From NCBI RefSeq assembly GCF_042695135.1, contig NZ_CP170547.1, forward strand, positions 1,922,001-1,986,000: a stretch of DNA of 64,000 bases, in the 5' to 3' direction. The stretch's first letter is position 1; the number at the start of each line of letters is the position of its first letter. The notes under the pieces are model-generated. The model saw only the letters and a program-made list of their open reading frames with translations, made no database searches and was not told the DNA's origin. The position numbers and the translations under genes were made by a program. The stretch is from Epilithonimonas sp042695135 (lineage in GTDB: Bacteria; Bacteroidota; Bacteroidia; Flavobacteriales; Weeksellaceae). Below, piece by piece: positions 1-8,920 of this stretch.

Positions 1-324
1 TTGCGATATGTTTTATATCTGTTTATGACCGATCTTGATGAATTGGGCAAAGTGATCCACAAACCTGCAGGTTACTTTATGGCTCCTGAAGGAATTGAGA
101 GGGTGGGAGACGTTTCTAATGTATTATTTTCTAATGGTTGGATCGCAGATGAGGACGGCAAAGTTTTCATTTATTATGCCTCTTCAGACACCAGGATGCA
201 CGTTGCTGTTTCATCTGTAGACCAGCTGTTGGACTATTGTATCAATACACCTGAAGATAAATTGACTTCATACGAATCTGTACAAACCATTATCGGAATT
301 ACAAAGAATAATCTTGTAAATTAA
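1..324 (+). CDS. GH130 mannosylglucose/mannobiose phosphorylase, C-terminal part
   Basis: This is the 3' end of a gene that begins outside the window; 107 residues remain. The segment HKPAGYFMAPEGIERVGD followed by a FIYYASSDTRMHVA stretch is the typical last blade of GH130 beta-propeller phosphorylases. Family members phosphorolyse beta-mannosides such as 4-O-beta-mannosyl-glucose to mannose-1-phosphate and glucose in the cytoplasm. The next gene is a cellobiose 2-epimerase-like enzyme, the standard partner that makes Man-Glc from mannobiose, which supports the mannosylglucose phosphorylase subfamily. The exact substrate cannot be fixed from the C-terminus alone. Confidence 0.85.
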   Translation: MRYVLYLFMTDLDELGKVIHKPAGYFMAPEGIERVGDVSNVLFSNGWIADEDGKVFIYYASSDTRMHVAVSSVDQLLDYCINTPEDKLTSYESVQTIIGITKNNLVN

Positions 325-342
325 TTTTTTCATCAATTTGTG

Positions 343-388
343 TTTTTTGCATTGTTAAGTCTTGCAAACCTTGGCAATGCATTTTTTT
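343..388 (+). terminator. Possible terminator or attenuator after GH130
   Basis: A 7-bp stem (TGCATTG at 348-354 pairing with CAATGCA at 375-381) with a long 20-nt loop is followed by seven T residues. It lies between the GH130 stop codon and the epimerase start. The long loop makes it a weak terminator, so it may only reduce readthrough within the operon. Confidence 0.35.
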
Positions 389-408
389 AAATTAAATTTC
401 AAATTTAA

Positions 409-1596
409 ATGTCATCACTAGCATTCATCAAAGAAGTTGAAAAAGAGCTTCATAATATACTTGATTACTGGACTCAAAATACAATAGATGAGGTCAATGG
501 CGGTTTCATTGGAGAAATTGCCTATAACGAAACCAAAAATTCAAAGGCTGAAAAGGGTTCGGTAATGTATGGCAGGATCCTATGGACATTCTCTGCAGCA
601 TATCCTGTGACACAAAATCCTGAACATCTGAAAATAGCGGAAAGGGCTTTTGAAGAAATCAGAACTAAATTCTATAATCCAATCCATAAAGGAATTTACT
701 GGAGTATCAATGCTGACGGAACGCCTAAGGATACTAAAAATCAAATTTATGCTTTGGCATTTGTGATTTATGGTCTGAGTGAATTTTATAAAATCTCAGA
801 AAATAAGGAAGTATTGGATTTGGCAATTATACTCTACCAAAGCATCCAAAATCACAGTTTTGACCTAGAAAAAAATGGTTATTTCGAAGCTTATACACAT
901 AATTGGGATGAGATAGAAGATGTAAGGCTCAGCGACAAAGATGCCAATGAGAAGAAAACAATGAATACACACCTCCATATAGTTGAGGCTTTTGCCAATC
1001 TTTATACGGTTTGGAAAGATGTGGAATTAAAGAAGAACATAATCCGGCTTTTAGAAGTCATCGATCAGTATTTCATTGATAAAGAATCCTGGCATCTCAA
1101 ACTATTTTTTGATGAAAAATGGGTGGAGAAAAAAGATGTCATCTCATACGGACACGACATCGAAGCTGCCTGGCTTCTGCAATGGTGCGCAGAGGTTTCT
1201 GAGGATGAGGATTTGATAGAGGTTTTCCAATATTACGCTGTAAAAATGACAGATGCAACTCTTGAAGGTTTGGACAAAGATGGTGGACTGTGGTATGAAT
1301 ATGATCCTCAGGTAAATCATTTGGTGGCGGAAAAACATTGGTGGCCACAGGCAGAACTCTGGATCGGATTTATGAATGCCTATCAGTTGACAAAGGACAA
1401 AAAATACCTTGATGTTTTCTATAAAAATTGGGAATTCACGAAAAAATATATCATCGACCACAAAAACGGAGAATGGTTTTGGGGAATTGATAAAGAGTAC
1501 AATAAACTGCAAAAAGACAAGACAGGTTTCTGGAAATGCCCATACCACAACGGAAGAGCTTGCCTTGAAATTTTAAAAAGATATAAAGAAGACTGA
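409..1596 (+). CDS. Cellobiose 2-epimerase (AGE family)
   Basis: The protein has 395 residues, the usual length for the N-acylglucosamine 2-epimerase/cellobiose 2-epimerase family, an (alpha/alpha)6 barrel. Conserved family segments are visible: MNTHLHIVEAFAN near residue 185, YGHDIEAAW near 247, HWWPQAELW near 310 and WKCPYHNGR at about 375-383, which carry the catalytic histidines. There is no signal peptide, so it acts in the cytoplasm. In mannan operons this enzyme converts beta-1,4-mannobiose to mannosylglucose for the GH130 phosphorylase encoded just upstream. Its stop codon overlaps the next start by one base (TGATG), indicating translational coupling. Substrate preference (mannobiose versus cellobiose) is inferred from context. 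Confidence 0.88.
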   Translation: MSSLAFIKEVEKELHNILDYWTQNTIDEVNGGFIGEIAYNETKNSKAEKGSVMYGRILWTFSAAYPVTQNPEHLKIAERAFEEIRTKFYNPIHKGIYWSINADGTPKDTKNQIYALAFVIYGLSEFYKISENKEVLDLAIILYQSIQNHSFDLEKNGYFEAYTHNWDEIEDVRLSDKDANEKKTMNTHLHIVEAFANLYTVWKDVELKKNIIRLLEVIDQYFIDKESWHLKLFFDEKWVEKKDVISYGHDIEAAWLLQWCAEVSEDEDLIEVFQYYAVKMTDATLEGLDKDGGLWYEYDPQVNHLVAEKHWWPQAELWIGFMNAYQLTKDKKYLDVFYKNWEFTKKYIIDHKNGEWFWGIDKEYNKLQKDKTGFWKCPYHNGRACLEILKRYKED

Positions 1597-2612
1597 TGAA
1601 AAAATTAATTTTTACGATAGCATTTACATCTTCAATTTTCACGTTTGGACAGAAAAATCTAATCAAAAATGGAGGATTTGAGTTGGATGCAGAGTTCTGG
1701 CGTGGAGAAAATATCCTGACCATTAATCCTTACACCAAAAAATCGGGTACAAAAGCAGGCAGTATTTCCGAATTTACTTCCCCACAATGGAAAGGGGTAG
1801 ACCAGGAATTCAATATCCCTAAAAATACAGCCGCGATAGAAGTTTCTGCCTGGTTAAAAGCAGACGGCGTTGAAAAGGGGAAAAGCAATTGGAATAAAGC
1901 TGTAATGGTTCTGGAAATTGGCGGCAAAAATGAAAATATTGCGGAATTGGAAGGAACCACTCAATGGCAATTGGTAAAAAAGATCGTTCCTTTAAACAAA
2001 GACCGTTCGGGGAGATTGATGCTTGCATTATCCGAATGTACGGGGACTCTATACTTTGATGAGATCAAAGTCATTCCGCTTTCTCAGGAAGATTATAACA
2101 AAATCACAGAAGTAGAAACTCAAAAACATCAGGTAGCGGTTATTACAGACAACACACCTTTAGAATTATTAAAATTAAACAACGGCAATTTTGAAAAAGG
2201 ATTGGACAGCTGGAGAGGAAATTCAGAAGTGGTTTCTGACGAGAAATATGAAGGACAGAAAAGTCTGAAGCTATCTTCACAAAATTCAGTCTGGACAGGA
2301 ATAGACCAGGTAGCTGATATTCCCGCTGATGCAAAAACCATTGATATTTCTGCTTTTGCCAAAACCAAAGATTTAAAGTCGGGAAGAAACGATTGGAATA
2401 AAGGCGTGATGATTCTTGAATTCACGTCAGATGGAACCAGAAAAATATCAGAGGATCAGATGATATTCTCCATTTCGGATATAAAAGAGTGGCAGAAGTT
2501 TTCCAAAACGCTGGAAATTCCAAAAGGTTCCAAAAGATACAGAATTATGTTGGCTTTAAGTGAAGCTACAGGAACGATGTATGTAGATGACGTTCAGGTA
2601 AAATTTAAGTAG
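1596..2612 (+). CDS. Secreted protein with two tandem carbohydrate-binding modules
   Basis: The 338-residue protein starts with a signal peptide (MKKLIFTIAFTSSIFTFGQ). The rest is two similar modules, about residues 22-165 and 188-338. Both show the pattern NGxFE...W.G, then a central NDWNK or SNWNK segment, then LALSE(C/A)TGT(L/M)Y(F/V)D(E/D), as in CBM4/9-like beta-sandwich galactose-binding folds. No catalytic domain is present. It lies inside the mannan operon and overlaps the epimerase stop by one base, so it probably binds mannan or its fragments at the cell surface or in the periplasm. The binding specificity is not deducible from sequence. Confidence 0.7.
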   Translation: MKKLIFTIAFTSSIFTFGQKNLIKNGGFELDAEFWRGENILTINPYTKKSGTKAGSISEFTSPQWKGVDQEFNIPKNTAAIEVSAWLKADGVEKGKSNWNKAVMVLEIGGKNENIAELEGTTQWQLVKKIVPLNKDRSGRLMLALSECTGTLYFDEIKVIPLSQEDYNKITEVETQKHQVAVITDNTPLELLKLNNGNFEKGLDSWRGNSEVVSDEKYEGQKSLKLSSQNSVWTGIDQVADIPADAKTIDISAFAKTKDLKSGRNDWNKGVMILEFTSDGTRKISEDQMIFSISDIKEWQKFSKTLEIPKGSKRYRIMLALSEATGTMYVDDVQVKFK

Positions 2613-2659
2613 TTAGCAAACAAAACAAAAATAAATATTAATTTAAGAAAAATAAAACT

Positions 2660-3001
2660 ATGGAGCACGATGTAAGACCCTGGGGTGAATATTGGGTATT
2701 GGAAGATGCAGATGATCACAAAGTGAAGAGAATTCAGGTCAATCCCGGAGGAAGGCTTTCTTTACAGTACCACCATAAAAGAGGAGAGGTATGGACTATA
2801 GTTTCTGGAGTGGGAACTATCACGATAGATGATTCTATAAAAGATTACAAAGCTGGTGAAGTTGCCGAAATTCCGCAGGGCGCACACCATCGGATTGAAA
2901 ACAAAACATCTGAGCCGGTAGTTTTTGTAGAAGTACAATATGGCACTTATTTCGGCGAAGATGACATTGTGAGAATAGAAGATGATTACAATAGAGCTTA
3001 G
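2660..3001 (+). CDS. Mannose-6-phosphate isomerase-type cupin
   Basis: This 113-residue single-domain cupin begins with RPWGEYWVLED and has the metal-binding cupin pattern QYHHKRGEVWTIVSG, then IPQGAHHRIEN. This matches the C-terminal domain of type II phosphomannose isomerases and mannose-1-phosphate guanylyltransferases. Stand-alone versions are annotated as mannose-6-phosphate isomerase. In this operon it could interconvert mannose-6-phosphate and fructose-6-phosphate, moving mannose from GH130 phosphorolysis (after a phosphomannomutase encoded elsewhere) into glycolysis. It has no signal peptide. The activity is an inference from family and context. Confidence 0.72.
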   Translation: MEHDVRPWGEYWVLEDADDHKVKRIQVNPGGRLSLQYHHKRGEVWTIVSGVGTITIDDSIKDYKAGEVAEIPQGAHHRIENKTSEPVVFVEVQYGTYFGEDDIVRIEDDYNRA

Positions 3002-3056
3002 GGCTTCAAGTTTAGCCTTTTAATTATTTCTAATCCATCATAAGCAATTCCCAAAA

Positions 3057-4295
3057 ATGAAGAATTTAATATTCATATTTTTAATTTCATTTACGATAAA
3101 CCTTTCCGCTCAGGGCAACAACTATGTTCAGGATTATACCAAATATCCTGGTTTGGCACTCACACCGCCTATGGGCTGGAATTCCTGGAATAAATTCGCC
3201 TGCAATGTAGATGAAAATTTAATTAAAGAAATGGCAGATGCGATGGTCTCTTCCGGAATGAAAGATGCGGGTTACACCTATATCAATATCGATGATTGCT
3301 GGCACGGAGATCGGGATGAAAATGGTTTTATACATCCCGACCCAAATCGATTTCCGTCCGGAATGAAAACTTTGGCAGATTATGTACATTCCAAAGGATT
3401 GAAAATTGGCATTTATTCCGATGCTGGTTCTCAGACTTGTGGCGGAAGACCAGGAAGTCGCGGATACGAATTTCAAGATGCCAAAACTTACGCAGATTGG
3501 GGAATAGATTATGTGAAATACGACTGGTGCAATACAGAAAGCCTAAAAGCAGAAGGTGCATACAAAACTTTTGCTGCAGCACTCAAAAAAGCAGGCCGTC
3601 CAATCGTTCTCAGTATTTGCGAATGGGGAGATAATAGACCTTGGGATTGGGGAAAAGATGTAGGTCATCTTTGGAGAACGTCAGGAGATATCTATAACTG
3701 TTTTGATTGCGTGAAAGATCACGGAAGCTGGAAGGCCTTTGGAACGATGCAGATTCTTGACAAACAGGAGGGTTTAAGGAAATACGCCGGTCCCGGACAT
3801 TGGAACGATCCCGATATGCTGGAAATCGGAAATGGTGCCTTATCTCCTAATGAAGACCGTGCACATTTCTCGATGTGGGCAATGCTTGCAGCACCGCTTA
3901 TTGCAGGAAACGACCTAAGAAATATGAATGATGAAACCAAAAAAGTTCTTACAAATAAAGAAATTATTGCGATTAATCAAGATAAATTGGGCGTTCAGGC
4001 TTTGAAGTTTAAAGACGAAGGCGAATTTGAAATTTGGTTCAAACCATTAGAAAACGGAGACTGGGCAGTAGCATTTTTAAACAGAGATAAAACAGCAAAA
4101 AACTTCACATTTGACTGGAAATCCAATACATTTACAGACGATGAGGTATCCAAAAAAGTTTTTGATGCCAATTTGCAGAATTACAAAATCATTGACCTTT
4201 GGACAAATAAAGAATTAGGAAGCACAAAAAAAGCATTGAAATCAAATGTTCCTTCAAGAGATATTCTGATGTTAAGATTGGTAAAAACAAAATAG
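3057..4295 (+). CDS. GH27 alpha-galactosidase
   Basis: The 412-residue protein has a signal peptide ending near LSAQG. The N-terminal GH27 (alpha/beta)8 barrel starts with LALTPPMGWNSWNKF. The nucleophile is Asp156 in YVKYDWC, and the acid/base is Asp211 in WRTSGDIYN. A C-terminal beta-domain follows the catalytic barrel, ending RDILMLRLVKTK. The family hydrolyses terminal alpha-1,6-galactose, here most likely the side chains of galactomannan or galactoglucomannan. The enzyme sits between the isomerase-like cupin and the GH26 mannanase, as expected for a debranching step in mannan breakdown. It is full length with no anomaly. Confidence 0.92.
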   Translation: MKNLIFIFLISFTINLSAQGNNYVQDYTKYPGLALTPPMGWNSWNKFACNVDENLIKEMADAMVSSGMKDAGYTYINIDDCWHGDRDENGFIHPDPNRFPSGMKTLADYVHSKGLKIGIYSDAGSQTCGGRPGSRGYEFQDAKTYADWGIDYVKYDWCNTESLKAEGAYKTFAAALKKAGRPIVLSICEWGDNRPWDWGKDVGHLWRTSGDIYNCFDCVKDHGSWKAFGTMQILDKQEGLRKYAGPGHWNDPDMLEIGNGALSPNEDRAHFSMWAMLAAPLIAGNDLRNMNDETKKVLTNKEIIAINQDKLGVQALKFKDEGEFEIWFKPLENGDWAVAFLNRDKTAKNFTFDWKSNTFTDDEVSKKVFDANLQNYKIIDLWTNKELGSTKKALKSNVPSRDILMLRLVKTK

Positions 4296-4317
4296 TGAAC
4301 TGAGAAATCCAAATATA

Positions 4318-5439
4318 ATGAAGACCCTCCTGACCATCATATCAATCAATTTAATGTTAATCATAAATGCGCAATACAAACTCTCCGATCCGGAAGCCAC
4401 CAAAGAAACTGTAAATCTTTACAAAAATCTTGTAAAAACTCAGGGAAATGGCTATTTCGTAGGACACCAGGATGATTTGGCTTATGGCGTTTACTGGAAA
4501 TATCAGGAGGGGAAAAGTGATGTAAAAGATGTGGTGAAAGATTATCCGGCTGTTTACGGTTGGGAATTGGGCAATCTGGAATTAGGAAAAGATAAAAATC
4601 TGGATGGTGTTCCTTTCGATAAAATGAAACAATATATACAGGAAGGATATGAAAGAGGAGGAATTATTACCATTAGCTGGCATACCAATAATCCGATTAC
4701 AGGGAAAAATGCATGGGATTCTTCTAATCAATCCATAAAAGAAATTTTGCCTGAAGGCAGTAAAAACAAAATTTTAGAAGATTATCTAGATAAGGTGGCT
4801 GCTTTTTTAATTGATTTAAAAGGTAAAAACGGCGAACCAATTCCAATTTTGTGGCGGCCATTCCACGAACACACAGGAACTTGGTTTTGGTGGGGTGTTA
4901 ATTCTGCTTCTGATGAAGAATACAAAGAACTCTTCAGATTTTCTGTTGATTATTTAAGAAGAACAAAAAATATACACAATTTAATTATAGTTTACAATAC
5001 AAGCGTAGAATATGCTACTCCGGAAGAATTCCTGAAAAGATATCCAGGTGATGATTATGCAGATATTTTTTCATTCGATGCCTATCAAAGAGGTAGAATA
5101 GAGGGTGGAGAAAAATTTTCGCAACAATTGGACACTCTTCTTTCAGCGATGAATCTGGCAACAAAAAAGCATCAGAAAATTTCGGCAATTGGTGAGATCG
5201 GTTACAATAAAATACCTGACAAAGATTGGTTTACAAAAGTACTAAAGCCGGTTTTTGACAATCATCACTTTTCTTATGTCCTGTTTTGGAGAAATGCCGG
5301 TTTTAAACCTGATAATAATGAAGTGGAATATTATCTCCCATTCAAAGGGCATCCGGCAGAAAAAGATTTTATAAAATTCTATAAAAACAAAAAAACATGG
5401 TTTGAAAACGATGCCAGAAACATGAAATTGTATCATTAA
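4318..5439 (+). CDS. GH26 beta-mannanase
   Basis: The 373-residue secreted enzyme has a signal peptide (MKTLLTIISINLMLIINAQ). The GH26 signature WRPFHEHTGTWFWWG gives the acid/base Glu184, and SAIGEIGYN gives the nucleophile Glu293. The family cleaves internal beta-1,4-mannosidic bonds in mannan, glucomannan and galactomannan. Only 22 bases separate it from the GH27 stop. There is no lipoprotein cysteine and no T9SS tail, so it is probably periplasmic or released by another route. Exo- versus endo-action (mannobiohydrolase or mannanase) is not decided by the sequence. Confidence 0.9.
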   Translation: MKTLLTIISINLMLIINAQYKLSDPEATKETVNLYKNLVKTQGNGYFVGHQDDLAYGVYWKYQEGKSDVKDVVKDYPAVYGWELGNLELGKDKNLDGVPFDKMKQYIQEGYERGGIITISWHTNNPITGKNAWDSSNQSIKEILPEGSKNKILEDYLDKVAAFLIDLKGKNGEPIPILWRPFHEHTGTWFWWGVNSASDEEYKELFRFSVDYLRRTKNIHNLIIVYNTSVEYATPEEFLKRYPGDDYADIFSFDAYQRGRIEGGEKFSQQLDTLLSAMNLATKKHQKISAIGEIGYNKIPDKDWFTKVLKPVFDNHHFSYVLFWRNAGFKPDNNEVEYYLPFKGHPAEKDFIKFYKNKKTWFENDARNMKLYH

Positions 5440-5532
5440 TTTATGCTTCAATTTATCGTTTCACTCGTCAAGCTAAATAACATATAAATGATATTTTATC
5501 AAACGGACAAGTTTAAAAACAAAAACCCTATT

Positions 5533-7518
5533 ATGAAATTTTCAAAAATAATTTTACTCTTACATATTTTCATTTTTTCTTTTGGATTCGCACAAAGTCC
5601 GGTAAAAGAAATGGGACAGCTTCAGGTTATCGGAACACAGCTTTCTGATCAGAAGGGTATGCCCGTAAGATTAATAGGAACAAGTTTCGGCTGGAACAAC
5701 TGGCACTCAAGATTCTACACAAAAGGCACTGTGAAATGGTTGAAAAACGATTGGAATGTCAATGTTGTTCGTGCTGCACTAGGAATCGATCCCGAAGGCG
5801 CTTATCTCCAAGATCCAGAAAAAAACTACAAAAACATAGAAACTGTTGTAGATGCAGCCATTAAAGAAGGAATCTACGTGATTATCGATTGGCACGCCCA
5901 TAAGATCCATACCGATGAAGCCTCGGAATTCTTCGATAAAATTTCCAAAAAGTATGGCAAATATCCAAATGTCATTTATGAAATATTCAACGAACCTGAA
6001 CAACAATCTTGGGGAGAAGTAAAAGAATATGCTGAACAAATGATCAAAACCATCAGAAAAAATGATCCTGATAATTTGATTTTAGTAGGTTGCCCGGAGT
6101 GGGATCAGCGGCTCGATCTTGTTCAGAAAGATCCGATTAAAAATGTTTCAAATGTGATGTACACGATGCATTTCTATGCAGGTACTCATAAATCAGAATT
6201 ACGCGACAGGGCAGATGTCGCTATGGATGCAGGTATTCCTGTTTTTATCTCGGAATCGGCAGGAATGGAAGCAAGCGGAGATGGAAAATTTGATTATTCG
6301 GAATGGCAGAAATATTTTGACTGGATGGAGAAACGGAAATTGAGCTGGATCACCTGGTCGATTTCTGACAAAAAGGAAACCTGTTCTATGCTATTGCCAA
6401 CAGCTTCATCCACTGGAAACTGGAAACAGTCAGATCTGAATGAATCAGGCATTAAAACCAGAGAATATTTAAAACAATTCAACCAAAGGGGCGAATACAT
6501 TCCGGCATTTGTATGGAAAGGACGTTTAGAGAAAACATCAAATACTACAGCGGAACTTTCAGGACCTGCTTCATCAGTTGAATTCAGTTTTACAGGAAAT
6601 TCTGTAGACGTTAAAGTAAAAAATATTCCATATCAGAATTATTACAATTATATTTCTGTTGAACTGGATGGAATTTACCTGGGACGTTTCAAAGTTGATA
6701 ATAATGATTTTAAGTCCTTTACTTTTAAGGCTAAAGATCAATCTAAAAAAATCCACAACATCAAGATCTTTAAAGCTACTGAAGCAGCGATGGGAGAGGT
6801 TGTCGTAGATGTTTCCGGAATTCAATCGATTCCTTATCAATCAATCGTCAAAAAGAAAATTGAATTCATCGGAGACTCTATCACTTGCGGATTTGGAAAT
6901 GATGAAACCGGACTTCCTTGTGGACAAGGACAGTGGTTTGACCAGCATAATGCTTATTTGGCTTATGGGCCTGTAGTTTCGAGAATGTTAGGAACAGATT
7001 TTCTGTTGAGTTCCGTTTCAGGTTACGGCATGTACCGGAACTGGAATTCTGAACAGACGGAAGAAAGTATATTGCCGGATGTTTATCCCTATTTATATTT
7101 AAGAAAAGACAAACCTGAAAAATTTGAAAATGATTACCAGCCTGATTTGGTAAGCATTTGTCTGGGAACCAATGATTTGTCCGAAGGTGATGGTAAAAAA
7201 GAACGTTTGCCTTTCGATAAAGATAAATACACCGGAAATTATATAGAATTTATCCAAAAAATCTATAAGAGATACCCGAACACAAGCATTGCATTACTCA
7301 ATAGTCCAATGGTTGGAGGTGATAGAAATAAACTTTTTGTAGAATGCCTGCAAGAGATAAAAGATTTTTTTCGAAATGATAATGCGCACAAACCGATCCA
7401 AATTTTTGAATTTCCAGAAATGAAGCCAAAGGGATGCGGTTTTCATCCAAGTGCTGAAGATGACAAAAAGATGGCAGAATTGCTTTTGCCTTTTTACAAA
7501 AAATTACTTAACAATTAA
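5533..7518 (+). CDS. GH5-CE2 fusion: endo-glucanase/mannanase with acetylesterase
   Basis: The start at 5533 is preferred because it opens a clean signal peptide (MKFSKIILLLHIFIFSFGFAQ); the in-frame ATG at 5488 adds 15 unlikely residues. The protein has 661 residues. An N-terminal GH5 domain (about 25-315) looks like subfamily 2, with acid/base Glu154 in EIFNEPEQ and nucleophile Glu241 in FISESAG. It is followed by a CE2-type jelly roll (about 320-435) and an SGNH esterase domain with Ser449 in IGDSITCGFG and His638 in GCGFHPS. The order matches CE2 acetylesterases fused to GH5 enzymes. It likely cuts the glucan or glucomannan backbone and removes acetyl groups. GH5 substrate preference is uncertain. 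Confidence 0.87.
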   Translation: MKFSKIILLLHIFIFSFGFAQSPVKEMGQLQVIGTQLSDQKGMPVRLIGTSFGWNNWHSRFYTKGTVKWLKNDWNVNVVRAALGIDPEGAYLQDPEKNYKNIETVVDAAIKEGIYVIIDWHAHKIHTDEASEFFDKISKKYGKYPNVIYEIFNEPEQQSWGEVKEYAEQMIKTIRKNDPDNLILVGCPEWDQRLDLVQKDPIKNVSNVMYTMHFYAGTHKSELRDRADVAMDAGIPVFISESAGMEASGDGKFDYSEWQKYFDWMEKRKLSWITWSISDKKETCSMLLPTASSTGNWKQSDLNESGIKTREYLKQFNQRGEYIPAFVWKGRLEKTSNTTAELSGPASSVEFSFTGNSVDVKVKNIPYQNYYNYISVELDGIYLGRFKVDNNDFKSFTFKAKDQSKKIHNIKIFKATEAAMGEVVVDVSGIQSIPYQSIVKKKIEFIGDSITCGFGNDETGLPCGQGQWFDQHNAYLAYGPVVSRMLGTDFLLSSVSGYGMYRNWNSEQTEESILPDVYPYLYLRKDKPEKFENDYQPDLVSICLGTNDLSEGDGKKERLPFDKDKYTGNYIEFIQKIYKRYPNTSIALLNSPMVGGDRNKLFVECLQEIKDFFRNDNAHKPIQIFEFPEMKPKGCGFHPSAEDDKKMAELLLPFYKKLLNN

Positions 7519-7527
7519 GACTTCAAA

Positions 7528-8910
7528 ATGAAATCAATCCTTAATCTACTATTCTTTATCATTGCAGAGTTCACTTATGCGAATATTCATCTTCCTGCCA
7601 TTTTCGCAGATGATATGGTCTTGCAGAGAAACGCCGAAGTAATCATTTGGGGCAACGCCGATCCGAGAGAAGAAATAACCCTAAAAGCAGATTTTCTTGA
7701 TAAAGAATACAAAGTAAAGGCTTCAAATGATGCTACCTTTAAAATTACTTTTAAAACCCCAAAAGAAGGAGGTCCTTATACTGTTTCTTTAAAAGGTTAT
7801 AATGAAGTGGTTTTCAAAAATGTAATGCTGGGAGAGGTCTGGCTGATGTCCGGACAATCCAACATGGAAATGAGTGCCGCGTGGGGAATCAAAGACGGTG
7901 ATGCTGAAATGGTAAAAGCAAATTATCCTAATATCCGGTTGTTTACGACAAGCAAATCTTCAGCAGAATCTCCTCAAAAAGATATCATTGGAAGCTGGAA
8001 AATCTGTACTTCCGAAACTGCAAGAAACTTCAGCGCGATTGGTTACTTTTTTGCCCAAAAACTTCAACAAGATCTAGGAGGCATTCCGGTTGGTATTATT
8101 TGCTCGGCTTGGGGTGGAAGTTCTGCAGAGATTTGGGTGCCAAAAAACATTTTTGAACAAGACCCTTCGTTGGCAGAAAGTTTTAAGACAATTCAATCTA
8201 GCGATAATGAATATTATCCCACTAAAATTTCTGTCGCTTACAATGCAATGATTGCACCTTTCAATGATTTCAAAATTGCAGGAGCTGCCTGGTATCAAGG
8301 CGAAACCAATACGGGAAATCCAAAATCTTATGAAAAGCTTTTGACCTCGCTTATCAATTCTTGGAGAGAAGGCAGAGGATATCAATTTCCATTTTATATT
8401 ATTCAGCTGGCATCTTATAAAGGTTGGGGTGATACAACAGCACAAATCAAAAATATCCAGAGAAAAGTTTCTCAAAATGTGGAAAATTCAGGTTTAGTCG
8501 TCATTTCAGATTATTCTATGATTGATGATATCCACCCAAAAGATAAAAAACCTGTAGGCATCAGATTAGCAAATTTAGTACTTGACGACGTTTACAAAAA
8601 GGATATTTCAGTAGGATTTCCAACATGGAAATCGGTTGAATTTAAGGGGAAAAAAGCGATTTTAACTTTAGATTTTGCTGATGGATTACATTTTAAAAAT
8701 AAAACTTCTGACCAGTTTCAAATAGCTGAAAATGATAAAAATTATACAAAAGCAAAAGCTAAGATCGTCGGAAATCAAATTATTGTAGAAGCAAAAGGAA
8801 TTAAAGAACCTGCTTTTGTGCGATACAACTGGAGCAACGAGGCTATGCCTGATCTATTCAATAAGGCCGGTCTTCCAGCTTCAGTTTACAGCAGTGAAAT
8901 TATTAAATAA
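7528..8910 (+). CDS. Sialate O-acetylesterase-family (SASA) carbohydrate acetylesterase
   Basis: The 460-residue protein has a signal peptide and the family start LPAIFADDMVLQRN. The nucleophile lies in the block WLMSGQSNMEMS (Ser111). GAAWYQGETN and DDIHPKDKKPVGIRLA provide the remaining conserved blocks, with the catalytic His in the last one. Members remove O-acetyl groups from sialic acid or from plant polysaccharides. The setting between a GH5-CE2 fusion and a GH3 enzyme argues for acetylated glucomannan or xylan oligosaccharides, not sialic acid. It begins ten bases after the GH5-CE2 stop and is therefore co-transcribed. Confidence 0.87.
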   Translation: MKSILNLLFFIIAEFTYANIHLPAIFADDMVLQRNAEVIIWGNADPREEITLKADFLDKEYKVKASNDATFKITFKTPKEGGPYTVSLKGYNEVVFKNVMLGEVWLMSGQSNMEMSAAWGIKDGDAEMVKANYPNIRLFTTSKSSAESPQKDIIGSWKICTSETARNFSAIGYFFAQKLQQDLGGIPVGIICSAWGGSSAEIWVPKNIFEQDPSLAESFKTIQSSDNEYYPTKISVAYNAMIAPFNDFKIAGAAWYQGETNTGNPKSYEKLLTSLINSWREGRGYQFPFYIIQLASYKGWGDTTAQIKNIQRKVSQNVENSGLVVISDYSMIDDIHPKDKKPVGIRLANLVLDDVYKKDISVGFPTWKSVEFKGKKAILTLDFADGLHFKNKTSDQFQIAENDKNYTKAKAKIVGNQIIVEAKGIKEPAFVRYNWSNEAMPDLFNKAGLPASVYSSEIIK

Positions 8911-8920
8911 ACTTTCAACA

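Noticed and set aside
1139..1723. Several long reverse-strand frames over the epimerase gene
   Set aside because: They overlap a clear conserved gene, have poor composition and no family features.
8816..8920. Upstream extension of the GH3 gene into the esterase gene
   Set aside because: The 35 extra residues have no signal sequence; the ATG at 8921 gives a typical one.
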